Positions 27,157 through 36,488 of a stretch of 64,000 nt of DNA are shown here, piece by piece. The notes below the pieces were generated by a model that was not told the origin of the DNA, ran no database searches, and saw only the letters and a list, made by a program, of their open reading frames with translations. Source of the DNA: Oscillospiraceae bacterium (lineage in GTDB: Bacteria; Bacillota; Clostridia; Oscillospirales; Ruminococcaceae); assembly GCA_025757985.1 (NCBI GenBank), contig CP107210.1, positions 248,001 to 312,000 on the forward strand, given 5' to 3'. Both the position numbers and the translations under genes were made by a program. Within the stretch, counting starts at the first letter, position 1. The number at the start of each line of letters is the position of its first letter.

Positions 27157-28071
27157 CTAAAAAAGTGATCCCGGCTCCAGCCCGCAGGGGGTAGCCTCGA
27201 AGCCCGCGCTCCCGCTGGCTGTGTCGGTCATAAGTACGCCGTCAAGGATAGACCCCTGCACTGCCGCAGCGGGGTGTGTACCCACCGTGGCATAGCCCGT
27301 CATTGGGCTTGTATAGGTCTGTCCATCTTCGGCTGTGGCAACGGCCACATTTTCCCCGGCGATAACGCCCTGCACGGCAGGAGCCGGGAATGTGCCGGCA
27401 GTCGGCTGGCCTGTCAGCGGCATGGTGTACGCCTCGCCGCCGTGCTCGGTCTCCACCACTACAGGGAAATTGTAGATAGCTCCCTCCCTGGCCTGCACCG
27501 GATAGGTACCGCACAGGCGGGCCGTGTACACGCACCATCCGCAGCCTGTGCGGATCTCGAAACGGTGTGTGCTGCGGAACATGATGCCGTCCAGATGGCT
27601 GCGCAGACTTTTGTACAGGTTTACCGCCCGCAAAAGGTCTGTGTTGTTCACCGGCACGGCGGGGGTCGATGCGTCCAGTACAATGCGGAATGTGTAGGGG
27701 TTGCCGCCCTCCACATAGTCGAACCATTCTTCCACGATGCTCTTGGGGTACACCGATTGAATGGCCGCCTCAACAGCGCCCTTGGTGCCAAGGTGACGGT
27801 GGATATAGAAGCTGGATTTCAGCAGTGCCCGCTTCGTTTCCAGCGGGTAGTCATAGCCGTACCAGTCCACCTTGAAATCGTAGGCCAGTATGTCCAGCAG
27901 TGCTTCATCCAGTTCGTCAATGCGGGGATAGATGGCCGCTTTCTCGATCTCGCTCATGCGGTCCGAAAGTTCTTCAGCCACAACCTGCCCCAGCGCTATC
28001 ATGCGCCTGTCATTGCGCAGTACGGGCGGCAGCGCCCGCAGGAACTCCTCGGCGGTGGGGGTATTACTCAT
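27157..28071 (-). CDS. Tail protein I (P2 gpI-like)
   Basis: 304 aa. The N-terminal about 180 residues follow the gpI pattern (EEFLRALPPVLRNDRRMIALGQVVAEELSDRMSEIEKAAIYPRIDELDEALLDILAYDFKVDWYG then FYIHRHLGTKGAVEAAIQSVY). The C-terminus is a beta-rich extension. gpI joins gpJ in the baseplate wedge and links the fibres. Start at 28071 gives a good distance to GGAGGG; the coding region begins inside the gpJ end. Confidence 0.9.
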   Translation of the reverse strand: MSNTPTAEEFLRALPPVLRNDRRMIALGQVVAEELSDRMSEIEKAAIYPRIDELDEALLDILAYDFKVDWYGYDYPLETKRALLKSSFYIHRHLGTKGAVEAAIQSVYPKSIVEEWFDYVEGGNPYTFRIVLDASTPAVPVNNTDLLRAVNLYKSLRSHLDGIMFRSTHRFEIRTGCGWCVYTARLCGTYPVQAREGAIYNFPVVVETEHGGEAYTMPLTGQPTAGTFPAPAVQGVIAGENVAVATAEDGQTYTSPMTGYATVGTHPAAAVQGSILDGVLMTDTASGSAGFEATPCGLEPGSLF

Positions 28072-29236
28072 CTTCATACCCTCCGCTCGTCACGGTGCGG
28101 CCACGCAACTTACCAACCTGCGGCACGGTATCCGTCAGGTCGGCCAGCGCCACACGCCCGCTGGCATCGGTAGCCACATTGCCGCTGCGCAGCTCTGTGT
28201 AGACAGGGCTGCGGATAACAACGCGCTTTACACCGTTCACCATCATACGGTGGGTCAGTTCGCTGGGGTTGATGTCCCGGCCCAGCTTGCCGGCCTGCCA
28301 TTTCACATAGGCATCCACGGCGGCGTTGACCTCGCTCTGCACATCAGCGGCAGACGGGCCGCCGCGGTTCAGATAGTAGGTCGTGTCAATATCGTACTCC
28401 ACCGTTTCGGGGTCTTCCACCAGTACATGGTCGGTCAGCGGGCGGGTTTCATCGGCGTTGCAGGCAGCCAGCACGGCATTCTTTACTTCCTGCCCGGCAA
28501 TCGTGCCGTCTTCCATCAGAACATAGATGCGCACCTCGCCGGGGGTCGGGCTGTTGGGCAGCACATCGGCAATGTCATTGCTCACGGCTTTGGCCTTGGC
28601 AATGTAGCCGCCTTTCGGCCCGGCAGTGGAATAGTTGTCCTCACTCTGGCGCAGCTGCTCGTAGAACTCGTCATCGGTGGGGGCATCGCTGCCGCCGCCG
28701 CTCTCGGTCAGGTTGGTGCAGCTGGTGTAGTAGTCGAACACATCCACAATGGTGGCGATCTGGCCTGCAAGGTAGCCGTTTCCCGCTGTGCCGGCAGTCA
28801 TGCACTCGGCTGTCACATCGCCGTGGGTCTGCCCGGCTGCAATGTAGCGGTCCTCCACGGTAGCCCAGAACATATTCTGCCCATTGCTCACGCGCGTACC
28901 TTTCGGGATCAGCACAGCGCTGGTCTGCGCCTCGCTGATATTAAACCGCATCGTCACGGTGGAGGAGGTCGCGGCCGGGCGCGTATGCTGGTAGAACAAC
29001 TCGCCCAGGGCATCAAGGTTCGCGCCCTCGGCGCGGCTCGGTATGTTCTGGTTTCCCGCATGGTTCAGATACACCCTTTCCTGCAAAATGATGCTTGCGA
29101 CCCATGCAATAAAAATGCGTTCCGGGCTGCTGGGCTGGGCGCTGTGGCCGACAATAGCCTCATAGGCATCCACGAGCGCGGCCTCCAGCTTGGTCGTGTC
29201 GGTGTCCACGAACTGATACAAGGGGTTTCTACTCAT
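28064..29236 (-). CDS. Baseplate J-like protein
   Basis: 390 aa baseplate wedge subunit (P2 gpJ / Mu gp47 family). AYEAIVGHSAQPSSPERIFIAWVASIILQERVYLNHAGNQNIPSRAEGANLDALGELFY and VLIPKGTRVSNGQNMFWATVEDRYIAAG are characteristic, as are GTAGNGYLAGQIATIVD and the DDEFYEQLRQSEDNYSTAGPKGGYIAKAK block. Overlaps gp25 upstream by 8 bases. Confidence 0.94.
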   Translation of the reverse strand: MSRNPLYQFVDTDTTKLEAALVDAYEAIVGHSAQPSSPERIFIAWVASIILQERVYLNHAGNQNIPSRAEGANLDALGELFYQHTRPAATSSTVTMRFNISEAQTSAVLIPKGTRVSNGQNMFWATVEDRYIAAGQTHGDVTAECMTAGTAGNGYLAGQIATIVDVFDYYTSCTNLTESGGGSDAPTDDEFYEQLRQSEDNYSTAGPKGGYIAKAKAVSNDIADVLPNSPTPGEVRIYVLMEDGTIAGQEVKNAVLAACNADETRPLTDHVLVEDPETVEYDIDTTYYLNRGGPSAADVQSEVNAAVDAYVKWQAGKLGRDINPSELTHRMMVNGVKRVVIRSPVYTELRSGNVATDASGRVALADLTDTVPQVGKLRGRTVTSGGYEDE

Positions 29237-29549
29237 CTCGGATATTCACCTCCACGGTTGGGATTAGATGCGCCGGGTCGTTCGGGTCAATCTCAAAGGT
29301 CGCCTGCACAAACTCGGCGCGGGGCTCGCCCTCCTCTATGGCTTCTTTGAGGTCTGCCACCATCAGTGTAGGGGCAACCGTAATCGGCTTGTCGATCCAG
29401 CTCCCCGTCAGGCCGATGCCCCGGTGCAGGGGTATGTCGCCCTTGCGGGTCTGGATGATGCACTTGATGTTCTGCAGCACGCTTGTTACGGTGTCGGTGC
29501 AGTTCAAAAGCAGTTCATCGTCCGGCAGGGCGCTCACAAGGTAACTCAT
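29229..29549 (-). CDS. Baseplate wedge protein (gp25/gpW-like)
   Basis: 106 aa. CIIQTRKGDIPLHRGIGLTGSWIDKP is the core of the gp25-like lysozyme-fold baseplate subunit; the C-terminal PTVEVNIRDE matches family ends. Helps nucleate sheath assembly on the baseplate. Confidence 0.88.
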   Translation of the reverse strand: MSYLVSALPDDELLLNCTDTVTSVLQNIKCIIQTRKGDIPLHRGIGLTGSWIDKPITVAPTLMVADLKEAIEEGEPRAEFVQATFEIDPNDPAHLIPTVEVNIRDE

Positions 29550-29561
29550 TTTCAGCCCTCC

Positions 29562-29960
29562 TTACTGCGCCAGATATTCCATCAAGGTCACACTGACGGT
29601 GCAGTGCGTCCATGTTCCGTCCTTGTCGGTGTGCTTCATCTTGATGGCCATACTCTTGATTACCCAGCGCCATTTCCCGTACACGGTCCGGCCCAGCACC
29701 ATGGATACCGGCTGTCCGCTGCGGATGTAGCCCCACAGTATGTTGATGGCACTCTGCGGATACACGCCCAGATACTCGGACAACTCAATATCAAAGGTGA
29801 GCTGGTCGGGGTCCATGCCGGTGTACTCGAGGCAGGCACTGTTGTTGTGGCGCTGGTGGATGGCGTACCGGGTGGATGCGCTCTCCACAAAGTTGCTTAC
29901 GGTCAACACCGTATCAGAGCTGACCTGAAAGATAAGGTCTCCAAGGCAGCCGACAATCAT
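29562..29960 (-). CDS. P2 gpU-like tail protein
   Basis: 132 aa. FQVSSDTVLTVSNF near the N-terminus and LWGYIRSGQPVSMVLGRTVYGKWRWVIKSMAIK are the gpU (PF06995-type) signature; the end TVSVTLMEYL also fits. gpU proteins sit at tail or baseplate assembly. Overlaps gpV by 4 bases. Confidence 0.88.
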   Translation of the reverse strand: MIVGCLGDLIFQVSSDTVLTVSNFVESASTRYAIHQRHNNSACLEYTGMDPDQLTFDIELSEYLGVYPQSAINILWGYIRSGQPVSMVLGRTVYGKWRWVIKSMAIKMKHTDKDGTWTHCTVSVTLMEYLAQ

Positions 29961-30343
29961 GTTTTAATCGCCCCCAGTATCACACCATCGCCGTTAAAGG
30001 TCGGCAGATACAGGCACGCCACGGTCTCATTGACCTTTGGCAGCCAGTAGTTCACCTTGGCCCCATGACTGTGAGCGGTTTCATAGCTGGTATGCACCTT
30101 GCCCTCACTGTCTGTCCATGTGGTCGGCGTTTTGGTGGTATTTTTCACTGTGCAGTCACCGTCAACATCGTGGTCGTGCTTGCCGGCAGTGGCAACTGTA
30201 ACAATTTCCCCGGTTCGCTGCAAAACAGGCAGCCAGCCGGATACGATGTTCTCGTCCTTGAAAATGACGCGGGCGGCCAGATTGGCCTTATCGACAGCCG
30301 ACACGGTGCCGATACGCAGTCTGGTTACTTCATCAGCCATCAA
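29957..30343 (-). CDS. Baseplate spike protein (gpV-like)
   Basis: 128 aa from MADEVTRLRIG, preceded by GGAGGG; an upstream in-frame extension to 30484 lies inside gpD and is not supported. OB-fold N-terminus (IGTVSAVDKANLAARVIFKDENIVSGWLPVLQR) and end LPKVNETVACLYLPTFNGDGVILGAI are the gpV/gp45 spike pattern. The spike pierces the host envelope below the tail tube. Confidence 0.88.
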   Translation of the reverse strand: MMADEVTRLRIGTVSAVDKANLAARVIFKDENIVSGWLPVLQRTGEIVTVATAGKHDHDVDGDCTVKNTTKTPTTWTDSEGKVHTSYETAHSHGAKVNYWLPKVNETVACLYLPTFNGDGVILGAIKT

Positions 30344-31371
30344 TATCCCTCCAGTATCCTGCGGCCTGTAACGGTTGTTGTAAAGCCGTTTTCGTTGATT
30401 GTGTGCTTTGCCTGTGTGCAGATATAGCGTCCATCCCAAAAGCCGTAGCCTTTGACACGGATACCCACACCGGCCACATACCAAACATGGCCTGTGTGGG
30501 TAAACTGTACTGTCTTAGAAAATTTGTTGTGCAGCCGAAGGTGCTTTTCAGCCATCGTTTTGGCTTCGGCCACACTGCCGACCTTGGCGTAGAGTTCCAA
30601 CTGCTGGTTAGTCTTGGCGTCCTCGTCATAGTCTTCGGTGTAGGCCGTGTACTCAATGCAGGCACCTGTGGCGGGCTCAACATAGCTCACACGGCAGCTG
30701 GCGTACTTGGTGTCGGCAGTCTTGGTGTCCAACTTCCACTTGGTAAAGCTGGTATCGCGGTAATCCGCCTCAATCACAACAGGCCGCTGCTCGTAGTCGC
30801 TCTGGTCGTAGATGACCAGCTTGCCCTTGGTAGCCTTGATATTCAGCCCCGCATTGGTGCAGAGCCGCTGCAAAAAGGTGATGTCGCTGGTCTTGCTTTG
30901 CTCCACGCGGTCATAAAAGGGGTCGTTCGGCGTATCGAAGAAATATCCCATGCCGTTCGCCCCTGCAATTTCTGCAAGGATTGCGGACAGGCTGTAATTT
31001 TCCCACGCCTTGGATTTTTTGGTCTGGCGTATCTGGCTCGTAAACGGCAGGCTGCATGCCTTGATGGTCACCGTGTTCGGCGGGCCGGACAACGAGACGG
31101 AATCAAGCTCAAATTCGCCGCAGTCGAGGAACTCCTCCACATCGTAGCCGTTCCAGTAGTTTATCCAGATCTTGGCACGGATTTTCAAGGCATCCCCGGC
31201 AGCGGCGTTCACCATTTCGTTCAGCCAGCTTTTCATCCAGATTTTATCGCGGTCCTGCAAAGTGACCTGCAAATCATCGGATACGCCGTCATCGTTGTCG
31301 GTGTAGGTCGCGGTCAAAAAATACGGCGCTATATCATCGCTGATATTCACGCCGTCAAACCACATCAGCAA
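30340..31371 (-). CDS. Tail hub / late control protein D (gpD-like)
   Basis: 343 aa, TTG or ATG (31365) start without an obvious ribosome site, so translation may be coupled to gpX. SDDLQVTLQDRDKIWMKSWL near the N-terminus, FLQRLCTNAGLNIKATKGKLVIYDQ in the middle and GFTTTVTGRRILEGY at the end identify the gpD/gp27 hub family. Forms the trimeric hub between tube and spike. Confidence 0.9.
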   Translation of the reverse strand: MLMWFDGVNISDDIAPYFLTATYTDNDDGVSDDLQVTLQDRDKIWMKSWLNEMVNAAAGDALKIRAKIWINYWNGYDVEEFLDCGEFELDSVSLSGPPNTVTIKACSLPFTSQIRQTKKSKAWENYSLSAILAEIAGANGMGYFFDTPNDPFYDRVEQSKTSDITFLQRLCTNAGLNIKATKGKLVIYDQSDYEQRPVVIEADYRDTSFTKWKLDTKTADTKYASCRVSYVEPATGACIEYTAYTEDYDEDAKTNQQLELYAKVGSVAEAKTMAEKHLRLHNKFSKTVQFTHTGHVWYVAGVGIRVKGYGFWDGRYICTQAKHTINENGFTTTVTGRRILEGY

Positions 31372-31395
31372 CTTGCTGCGGCGGGCTTAAAACGC

Positions 31396-31608
31396 TCATG
31401 CGTCCACCTTCTTCCACGGCACCATTCCGGTCGGCTGCTCGCTTTCCGTTTTGGCTTCGGGCAGGGTCAGTACGACCCCTGCCGGGAAAATGTAGGTGTG
31501 CAGATACTGCTGGTTCAGCGCCATCAGCTGGTCGGTGGCAGCTACATTGCCAAAGATTTTATAGGCGATGGAATCCCACATATCGCCCTGTACAGTCGTA
31601 TAGGTCAT
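31396..31608 (-). CDS. Tail protein X (LysM-like)
   Basis: 70 aa. TTVQGDMWDSIAYKIFGNVAATDQLMALNQQYLHTYIFPAGVVLTLP is the gpX/LysM pattern. It directly follows the tape measure (stop and start meet at 31608). Baseplate-hub-associated. Confidence 0.92.
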   Translation of the reverse strand: MTYTTVQGDMWDSIAYKIFGNVAATDQLMALNQQYLHTYIFPAGVVLTLPEAKTESEQPTGMVPWKKVDA

Positions 31609-34600
31609 TAGCTGAAATTCATCCTTTCCTCGTCATCTCTGGCGCTCTGCACAACATCCAGTATCATCTGGCGCATATCCTCAACGCTCTGGTTCAGTGC
31701 GCTGCGCAGCTGCTGGCTGTCCTGCATGCCGCTGATCTGGAATACCGGCGAAAGGCTCATGGGCTGCAACTGGGTTGTGGTGCTGCTTTTGGCGCTCTCA
31801 GCCTGTACCGCCTCGGCGGCTGGCTTGGCGTTCTGGGCGGCAAAGCTGCCCATCGCATCCACGGCCCGCGGGCTGATAACAGCGGTATAGTCGGCCAGCA
31901 TTGCGTCAGCTTCAGCGGCATGGTTCATCTCGGCGGCAGACAAGCCGTTTTCGGGCGTTTGCCCATCAAGTGGTATGTCTACCTTATCAGCCTCGGCAGG
32001 GGCAAAAGCAGCCGCCTCAGCGGCGGGCTGGGCAGCACTTGCCGGGTAGGCGTCCTCTGCCTGCACAGTCTCGGCGTACTGCATACCATTTTCGGGAATT
32101 CCCGAAAATGGTTCAGCCGCGCTCACAGTGTCAGGTACATCGGTTGCCACGGCGGCGGAGACAGGTTCCTGCGCCGCCTCGACCTCTTGGGGTATGTCTA
32201 CCTTGGGTTGGTTCACGGCTGGCGCGGAGACCGCCTCTGCGGGCCCATCAGCCGTCTGTGGCATCACTCGCGCGGTTGTGGCAGGGGTCTGGGCTGCTCT
32301 GGTGTCGTTCCGTATGCCCTCGTGGGGGTTGACGGCGGCGCTCTCGGCAGCCTGCGCCGTTTCTTTCGGGGCAGGCGCTTCGGCATTCTCAGCGCGGGTA
32401 TCGGTGTAGCGGTCATCCAGTGCGGGCAGCACATCCTTGGTCTGGGCGGCATTCAGAACGCCCTCGCCGCCCTGCATGTAGACGATTTCCGGCCCGTACT
32501 CGCCAACCAGCGTCCAGCCGGGTTCGGCATTGCGCGTACCTGTGGCCTGTGCGCCGGTTTTCTGGACGCGTCCGCTGGTGTTGGCTTTGTCCAGCTTGCT
32601 TTGCAGGGCATTGGCCGCAGCCGTGCCAATCTTCGCATAGGCGGTCTGCACATCGGGCAGCATATTGGATGCACTGTCGATGAATGCCTGCACCGTGGCC
32701 TTGCCGTTTTTTGCAGCCTCGGCACTCATGTCCAGTTCATCTACGGTGTCACCGGCCTTTTGAGCCAGTTCATCCATTTTGTCGCTGAAATCTGTGGTCA
32801 AATCGGCAAGCGCACCGCTGGCATCTTTCTGTGCCTGCTGCAGATCCTGCCAGTTCTTCACCATCGTTTCCAGCTTGCCGCCGCCATCCTGGGCCGCCTG
32901 GGCCATACCGGCGATAGCGTCCACAGATTCCTTACTGCCATCGGCGAAGCCGGCTACCATATCACTCAAGCCCTCTATGCTCCCGGCTTTTTCGCGCAGG
33001 GCATCAAGGTTGGTGTTATAGTCCTGCCAGTAGGTGGTCTGGCTTTCAAGGTTTTTGTTCAGTGTGTCCACGCTGGTGGCGCTTACGCTGGATGCCTTAT
33101 CCCAAATCTCGTACTGGCCGCCGATGGATTTCTCGGCAGCATCATAGGCGGTGTTGTAGGCTTCAACCAGCTTTTGGGCTTCGCCTGTCACATCGCTGAT
33201 GGCCTGTCCGAGCTCAGCCGCGCCCTCGGATGCAGAGCTTGTGGCCCCGGACTGGGCGGCCTCCAGATTCTCGTAGGCGGTCTGCGCGTCTTCAATGGCC
33301 TGCTGGGCCTCGCCCTGTTTGGTGATGCCATCGTCAACGGCCTGCTGGTAGACCTTTTCGTTTTCGGCGGCCTCCAGCTGCTGGTTGGAATATTCCTCGT
33401 AGCTGTCGCGCAGGTCCATAACCTCGTCAGCGATCTCGGGGTCAAGGTGAACACCCGCAATGGCACTCACGCTGCCGTAGGTTTTCTGGAATTCGTCATC
33501 CGTCATGCCCAGGGTGGACAGCAGCTTTTGATAGGTCTCGTCCATGCCCTTGCTGGCGGCTTCGCCCTTGGTCTGTGCCTCGGTCAGCTTCAGCTGGTTC
33601 TGGTACAGCTCCTTGGTGACATCGTTGTACTGCTGCGACACATCGGACATGAACTCTTGGTAGGCCTGCGCCTTGGCGCTGTCCTGCCATGCCTTGGCAT
33701 ATCCGCGCAGCGCTGTGGTGCCGCCCTGTATCTTGCCGGTGGTGGTATCAATATACCCGGCCAGATCGGGAATCAGGTCACACAGCAGCGTCAGCACATT
33801 GCGGTATTCCTGCTGGTCATCGGCGCTCAGCTTGGCATAGTCGCCCATTTCTTCCAGCTTGGTGATGTACAGATCCGCCGTGCCGGCAGTCGCCATTGTA
33901 GTTTCGGCGCTGGCCTGCATGGTGGCGTTGGCATCGTCCAGCGCGTTGGTCACACCGTTGGCGGCGGTGGTGATCTCGTCCAGCGCGGGCGGCCAGTCAC
34001 CGGATGCCTCAACCGCAGCATCTGCGGCACTCGTAACAGCCACGAAAGCACCGGTCACTGCGGCAACACCGGCAACAGCAAGCGCAACCGGACCAAGGGC
34101 AACACTCGTCACTGCCGTAAAGGCAGCAGCCGCCGCGCTGGCAAGGTTGACGGCCGCTGTCACACCGGCGATACCAGCAGCCGCCGTACCGAGTACGGCA
34201 ACGGTGGTTGTTATGCCCTTTACTACGCCGGGATTGTCGTTGACAAACTCGGTCATGCCGGAAAGCACATCTGCGCCCACTTCGTACAAGTCGCTCATGG
34301 CAGGGGTCAGCTGCTCACCAACAGAAATTTTCAAGCCGTCTGCGGCAGATTCAAACAGCGTCATTTTGCCGTTCAGATTGTCCAGCATCGTGCCGGCCAT
34401 CTTCCCGGCAGTGCCGGAGCAGTTTTCAAGTGCAGAAGCGTAGTCACTGAAGCTCTGGCCGCCCTTGGCTGCCTGTTCGCTGCACCCGGCCATAATCGTT
34501 TGCAGCTTGGAATACTGGTTCGTGCCGGCAATGGTTTTCGCAAGGTTGGCCTGCTCTTGGTCTGTCAGGTTGTCCCACACGGCAGACAAACCTGTCAGAA

Positions 34601-35789
34601 TGTCCGACAGGCTGTTCATGTTGCCCTGCGAATCATAGATACTTACGCCGTACTTTTTCAGCTCATCGGCGCAACCCTTGGTGTTGGTGGCAAGGCGGGT
34701 CATAATGGCGTTCAGAGCCGTACCGGCCTCGCCGCCCTTGACACCGGCGTTCGCCATCGTAGCCAGCACAGCCGTGGTTTCCTCTACGGAGTAGCCCATG
34801 GATTTTGCAGTTGCGGCGCATGCCTTGTAGGCTTCGCCCAGCTGCTCCACATTGGTGTTGGAGTGACTCATGGCATAGGCCATCACATCCACAAAATGCG
34901 TGGTGTCGGATGCCGTCAGGCCGAATGCGGTCAGGTAGTCGGTCACGATGTCGGAGGCCGATGCCAGATCCATGTTGGCAGCAGCGGCCAACTCCATGAC
35001 GGGGCTGATGCCTTGCAGCATCGATTGGGTATCCCACCCGGCCAACGCCATGTAGGACAGTGCATCTGCCGATTCACCGGCAGTGAATTTGGTGGTCGCG
35101 CCCATCTCCTTGGCCTTGTCGGTCAGGGCCTGCAGCTGGTCGCCGCTGGCACCGCTCAACGCCTCCACGTTGCTCATGGACGCTTCAAAGTCACCGGCAG
35201 AGTTGATGCAGTCCATGTACGCATCCTTGATCTGTTCAAGGGCTTCATAGACTTTTGCGGCAGCAAATGCCTGCGATACGGCTTCGATGGAGCTCGTGCC
35301 CTTATCGCCGTATTCCTCGGCACTCTCGGCTGCGGCTTCTTCCTTGGCCCGCAGGGTGTTCAGCTTATCAGCAAGATCTTGGCTTTTTGCGCCCAGATTG
35401 TCCGTGCCGACGCCTGCCTCATTCAGCGATTTGGCAGTCGCGCCCAGCTTTTCCTTTTGGGCCGCCAGTGCATTGCTTGTGTCACCAATGCGCTGCTCCA
35501 GCTTGGCGCTCTCGCGTTCAAGGGAAGTGGTCGGGCCGCTGGTCTCCTTGATTTCCTGCTGTAGCAACTGATACTGCTTGTTCAGATTGTCCAGCTTGGC
35601 TTGGGTCTTTTCAACGGCGGCCTGCTGCTTGGTGTAGGCCGATATGTCAGCCTGCACACTCTGCAAACTGCGGATTTCCTTTTGCAGTTCGCTGGGGCCG
35701 CTCTTTGCTTTGGAAAATGTGGATGTATAGCTGCTGCCGAGCTTTGCATCCAACTGGAATAGCATTTCGTATTCTTTACGGCTTGCCAC
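31608..35789 (-). CDS. Phage tail tape measure protein (TP901 family)
   Basis: 1393 aa, GTG start with AAAGGAGG upstream. Long N-terminal coiled coil (about 1-150), a TP901 core (about 170-480: SNVEALSGASGDQLQALTDKAKEMGATTKFTAGESADALSYMALAGWD), hydrophobic helices (about 510-610) and more coiled coil. The last about 270 residues are a Pro/Ala/Glu-rich linker with repeated KVDIP and PENG motifs, ending in another helix. It sets tail length and is injected ahead of DNA. A perfect 28-bp DNA palindrome lies inside the linker. Confidence 0.95.
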   Translation of the reverse strand: MASRKEYEMLFQLDAKLGSSYTSTFSKAKSGPSELQKEIRSLQSVQADISAYTKQQAAVEKTQAKLDNLNKQYQLLQQEIKETSGPTTSLERESAKLEQRIGDTSNALAAQKEKLGATAKSLNEAGVGTDNLGAKSQDLADKLNTLRAKEEAAAESAEEYGDKGTSSIEAVSQAFAAAKVYEALEQIKDAYMDCINSAGDFEASMSNVEALSGASGDQLQALTDKAKEMGATTKFTAGESADALSYMALAGWDTQSMLQGISPVMELAAAANMDLASASDIVTDYLTAFGLTASDTTHFVDVMAYAMSHSNTNVEQLGEAYKACAATAKSMGYSVEETTAVLATMANAGVKGGEAGTALNAIMTRLATNTKGCADELKKYGVSIYDSQGNMNSLSDILTGLSAVWDNLTDQEQANLAKTIAGTNQYSKLQTIMAGCSEQAAKGGQSFSDYASALENCSGTAGKMAGTMLDNLNGKMTLFESAADGLKISVGEQLTPAMSDLYEVGADVLSGMTEFVNDNPGVVKGITTTVAVLGTAAAGIAGVTAAVNLASAAAAAFTAVTSVALGPVALAVAGVAAVTGAFVAVTSAADAAVEASGDWPPALDEITTAANGVTNALDDANATMQASAETTMATAGTADLYITKLEEMGDYAKLSADDQQEYRNVLTLLCDLIPDLAGYIDTTTGKIQGGTTALRGYAKAWQDSAKAQAYQEFMSDVSQQYNDVTKELYQNQLKLTEAQTKGEAASKGMDETYQKLLSTLGMTDDEFQKTYGSVSAIAGVHLDPEIADEVMDLRDSYEEYSNQQLEAAENEKVYQQAVDDGITKQGEAQQAIEDAQTAYENLEAAQSGATSSASEGAAELGQAISDVTGEAQKLVEAYNTAYDAAEKSIGGQYEIWDKASSVSATSVDTLNKNLESQTTYWQDYNTNLDALREKAGSIEGLSDMVAGFADGSKESVDAIAGMAQAAQDGGGKLETMVKNWQDLQQAQKDASGALADLTTDFSDKMDELAQKAGDTVDELDMSAEAAKNGKATVQAFIDSASNMLPDVQTAYAKIGTAAANALQSKLDKANTSGRVQKTGAQATGTRNAEPGWTLVGEYGPEIVYMQGGEGVLNAAQTKDVLPALDDRYTDTRAENAEAPAPKETAQAAESAAVNPHEGIRNDTRAAQTPATTARVMPQTADGPAEAVSAPAVNQPKVDIPQEVEAAQEPVSAAVATDVPDTVSAAEPFSGIPENGMQYAETVQAEDAYPASAAQPAAEAAAFAPAEADKVDIPLDGQTPENGLSAAEMNHAAEADAMLADYTAVISPRAVDAMGSFAAQNAKPAAEAVQAESAKSSTTTQLQPMSLSPVFQISGMQDSQQLRSALNQSVEDMRQMILDVVQSARDDEERMNFS
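32085..32112. repeat. Perfect 28-bp palindrome inside the tape measure gene
   Basis: Arm ACCATTTTCGGGAA (32085-32098) is followed immediately by its exact complement (32099-32112), with a centred GAATTC. It encodes PFSGIPENG in the low-complexity linker. Confidence 0.9.
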
Positions 35790-35807
35790 GGCAGCCTCCT
35801 TTATGGG

Positions 35808-36325
35808 TTATTGTTTGGCATTGTCCTTGTCAAACAGGCCGTTGTTGGCATCAATCCAGACCTGCAACTCGGCCAGTGTCATTGACAGCCAGTAATCCAC
35901 GGGGGTGCAACAGTTCCGGGCCAGCATCATGCACTGCTTACGCAGCCACAGGCAGTCCCGGTCTATTACATCTCCGTGCGCAGCAAAAAACTGCGCGCCT
36001 TATCGCGGATCGCGTTGAACTCTGCAAACGGCGCAGCAACAATCGTGTCATAGTCGATTTTCTCCTTGCTGGCGCGGCAGACCATGCGCATCAGGAAACT
36101 GGTGTCGTACACCGGCACAATGGGCACACGCCCTTCGCGCTCGCGCACCTCACGGTCAATCGCCATGAAGTCGCGCCCCGTCAAGCTGCCGAAATCAAGC
36201 GTCAGCTGTTCGTAGGTCTTGTCCTCATAGGTGAACGGTTTCTTGAACACATGGGTATAAGTATCGGTGGCGGTTGCCGCCTCGGCCTGTGCAGCTTTCA
36301 GCTGCTTGTTGTCAATGGCGCTCAT
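35808..36325 (-). CDS. Tail assembly chaperone, -1 frameshift product
   Basis: The short chaperone is translated from 36325 until the slippery T-TTT-TTG, then continues in the -1 frame to the TAA at 35808-35810. The extension reads AAHGDVIDRDCLWLRKQC, MMLARNCCTPVDYWL, SMTLAELQVWIDANN. The DRDCLWL-x(n)-PVDYWLSM-x(2)-ELQVWI pattern is the well-known second domain of phage gpG/GT-type chaperones. The long form binds the tape measure, which starts just downstream at 35789. Confidence 0.85.
35966..36325 (-). CDS. Tail assembly chaperone, short form
   Basis: 119 aa. AAGGAG precedes the ATG at 36325 (an extension to 36343 covers the ribosome site). DTYTHVFKKPFTYEDKTYEQLTLDFGSLTGRDFMAIDREV is the TAC1 pattern of contractile-tail phages. 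The frame-0 stop lies just after the slippery site. Required to keep the tape measure soluble during tube assembly. Confidence 0.88.
   Translation of the reverse strand: MSAIDNKQLKAAQAEAATATDTYTHVFKKPFTYEDKTYEQLTLDFGSLTGRDFMAIDREVREREGRVPIVPVYDTSFLMRMVCRASKEKIDYDTIVAAPFAEFNAIRDKARSFLLRTEM
35984..35990 (-). promoter_or_regulatory. Programmed -1 frameshift slippery site
   Basis: T TTT TTG on the coding strand, a canonical X-XXY-YYZ heptamer, 15 bases before the frame-0 stop of the tail chaperone. Confidence 0.82.
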
Positions 36326-36488
36326 TTGCCAAACTCCTTTCATTCTTCAAAAAAATGCCCGGAGAGGGCTTCTCTCCGGGCATATCTAACTTGCCTGTAA
36401 TTTGCTGACCAGCATGGGGTGTTGTCATAAATGTGTGAGCCATCTGTCGCGCAATTACAGGCAGGGTCAGCGGATCTTACCGGGCAAA

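Noticed and set aside
31398..35564. 1388-codon open frame on the plus strand opposite the tape measure gene
   Set aside because: Antisense shadow of a GC-biased coding sequence; no start site or domain, and the minus-strand protein is clearly a tape measure.
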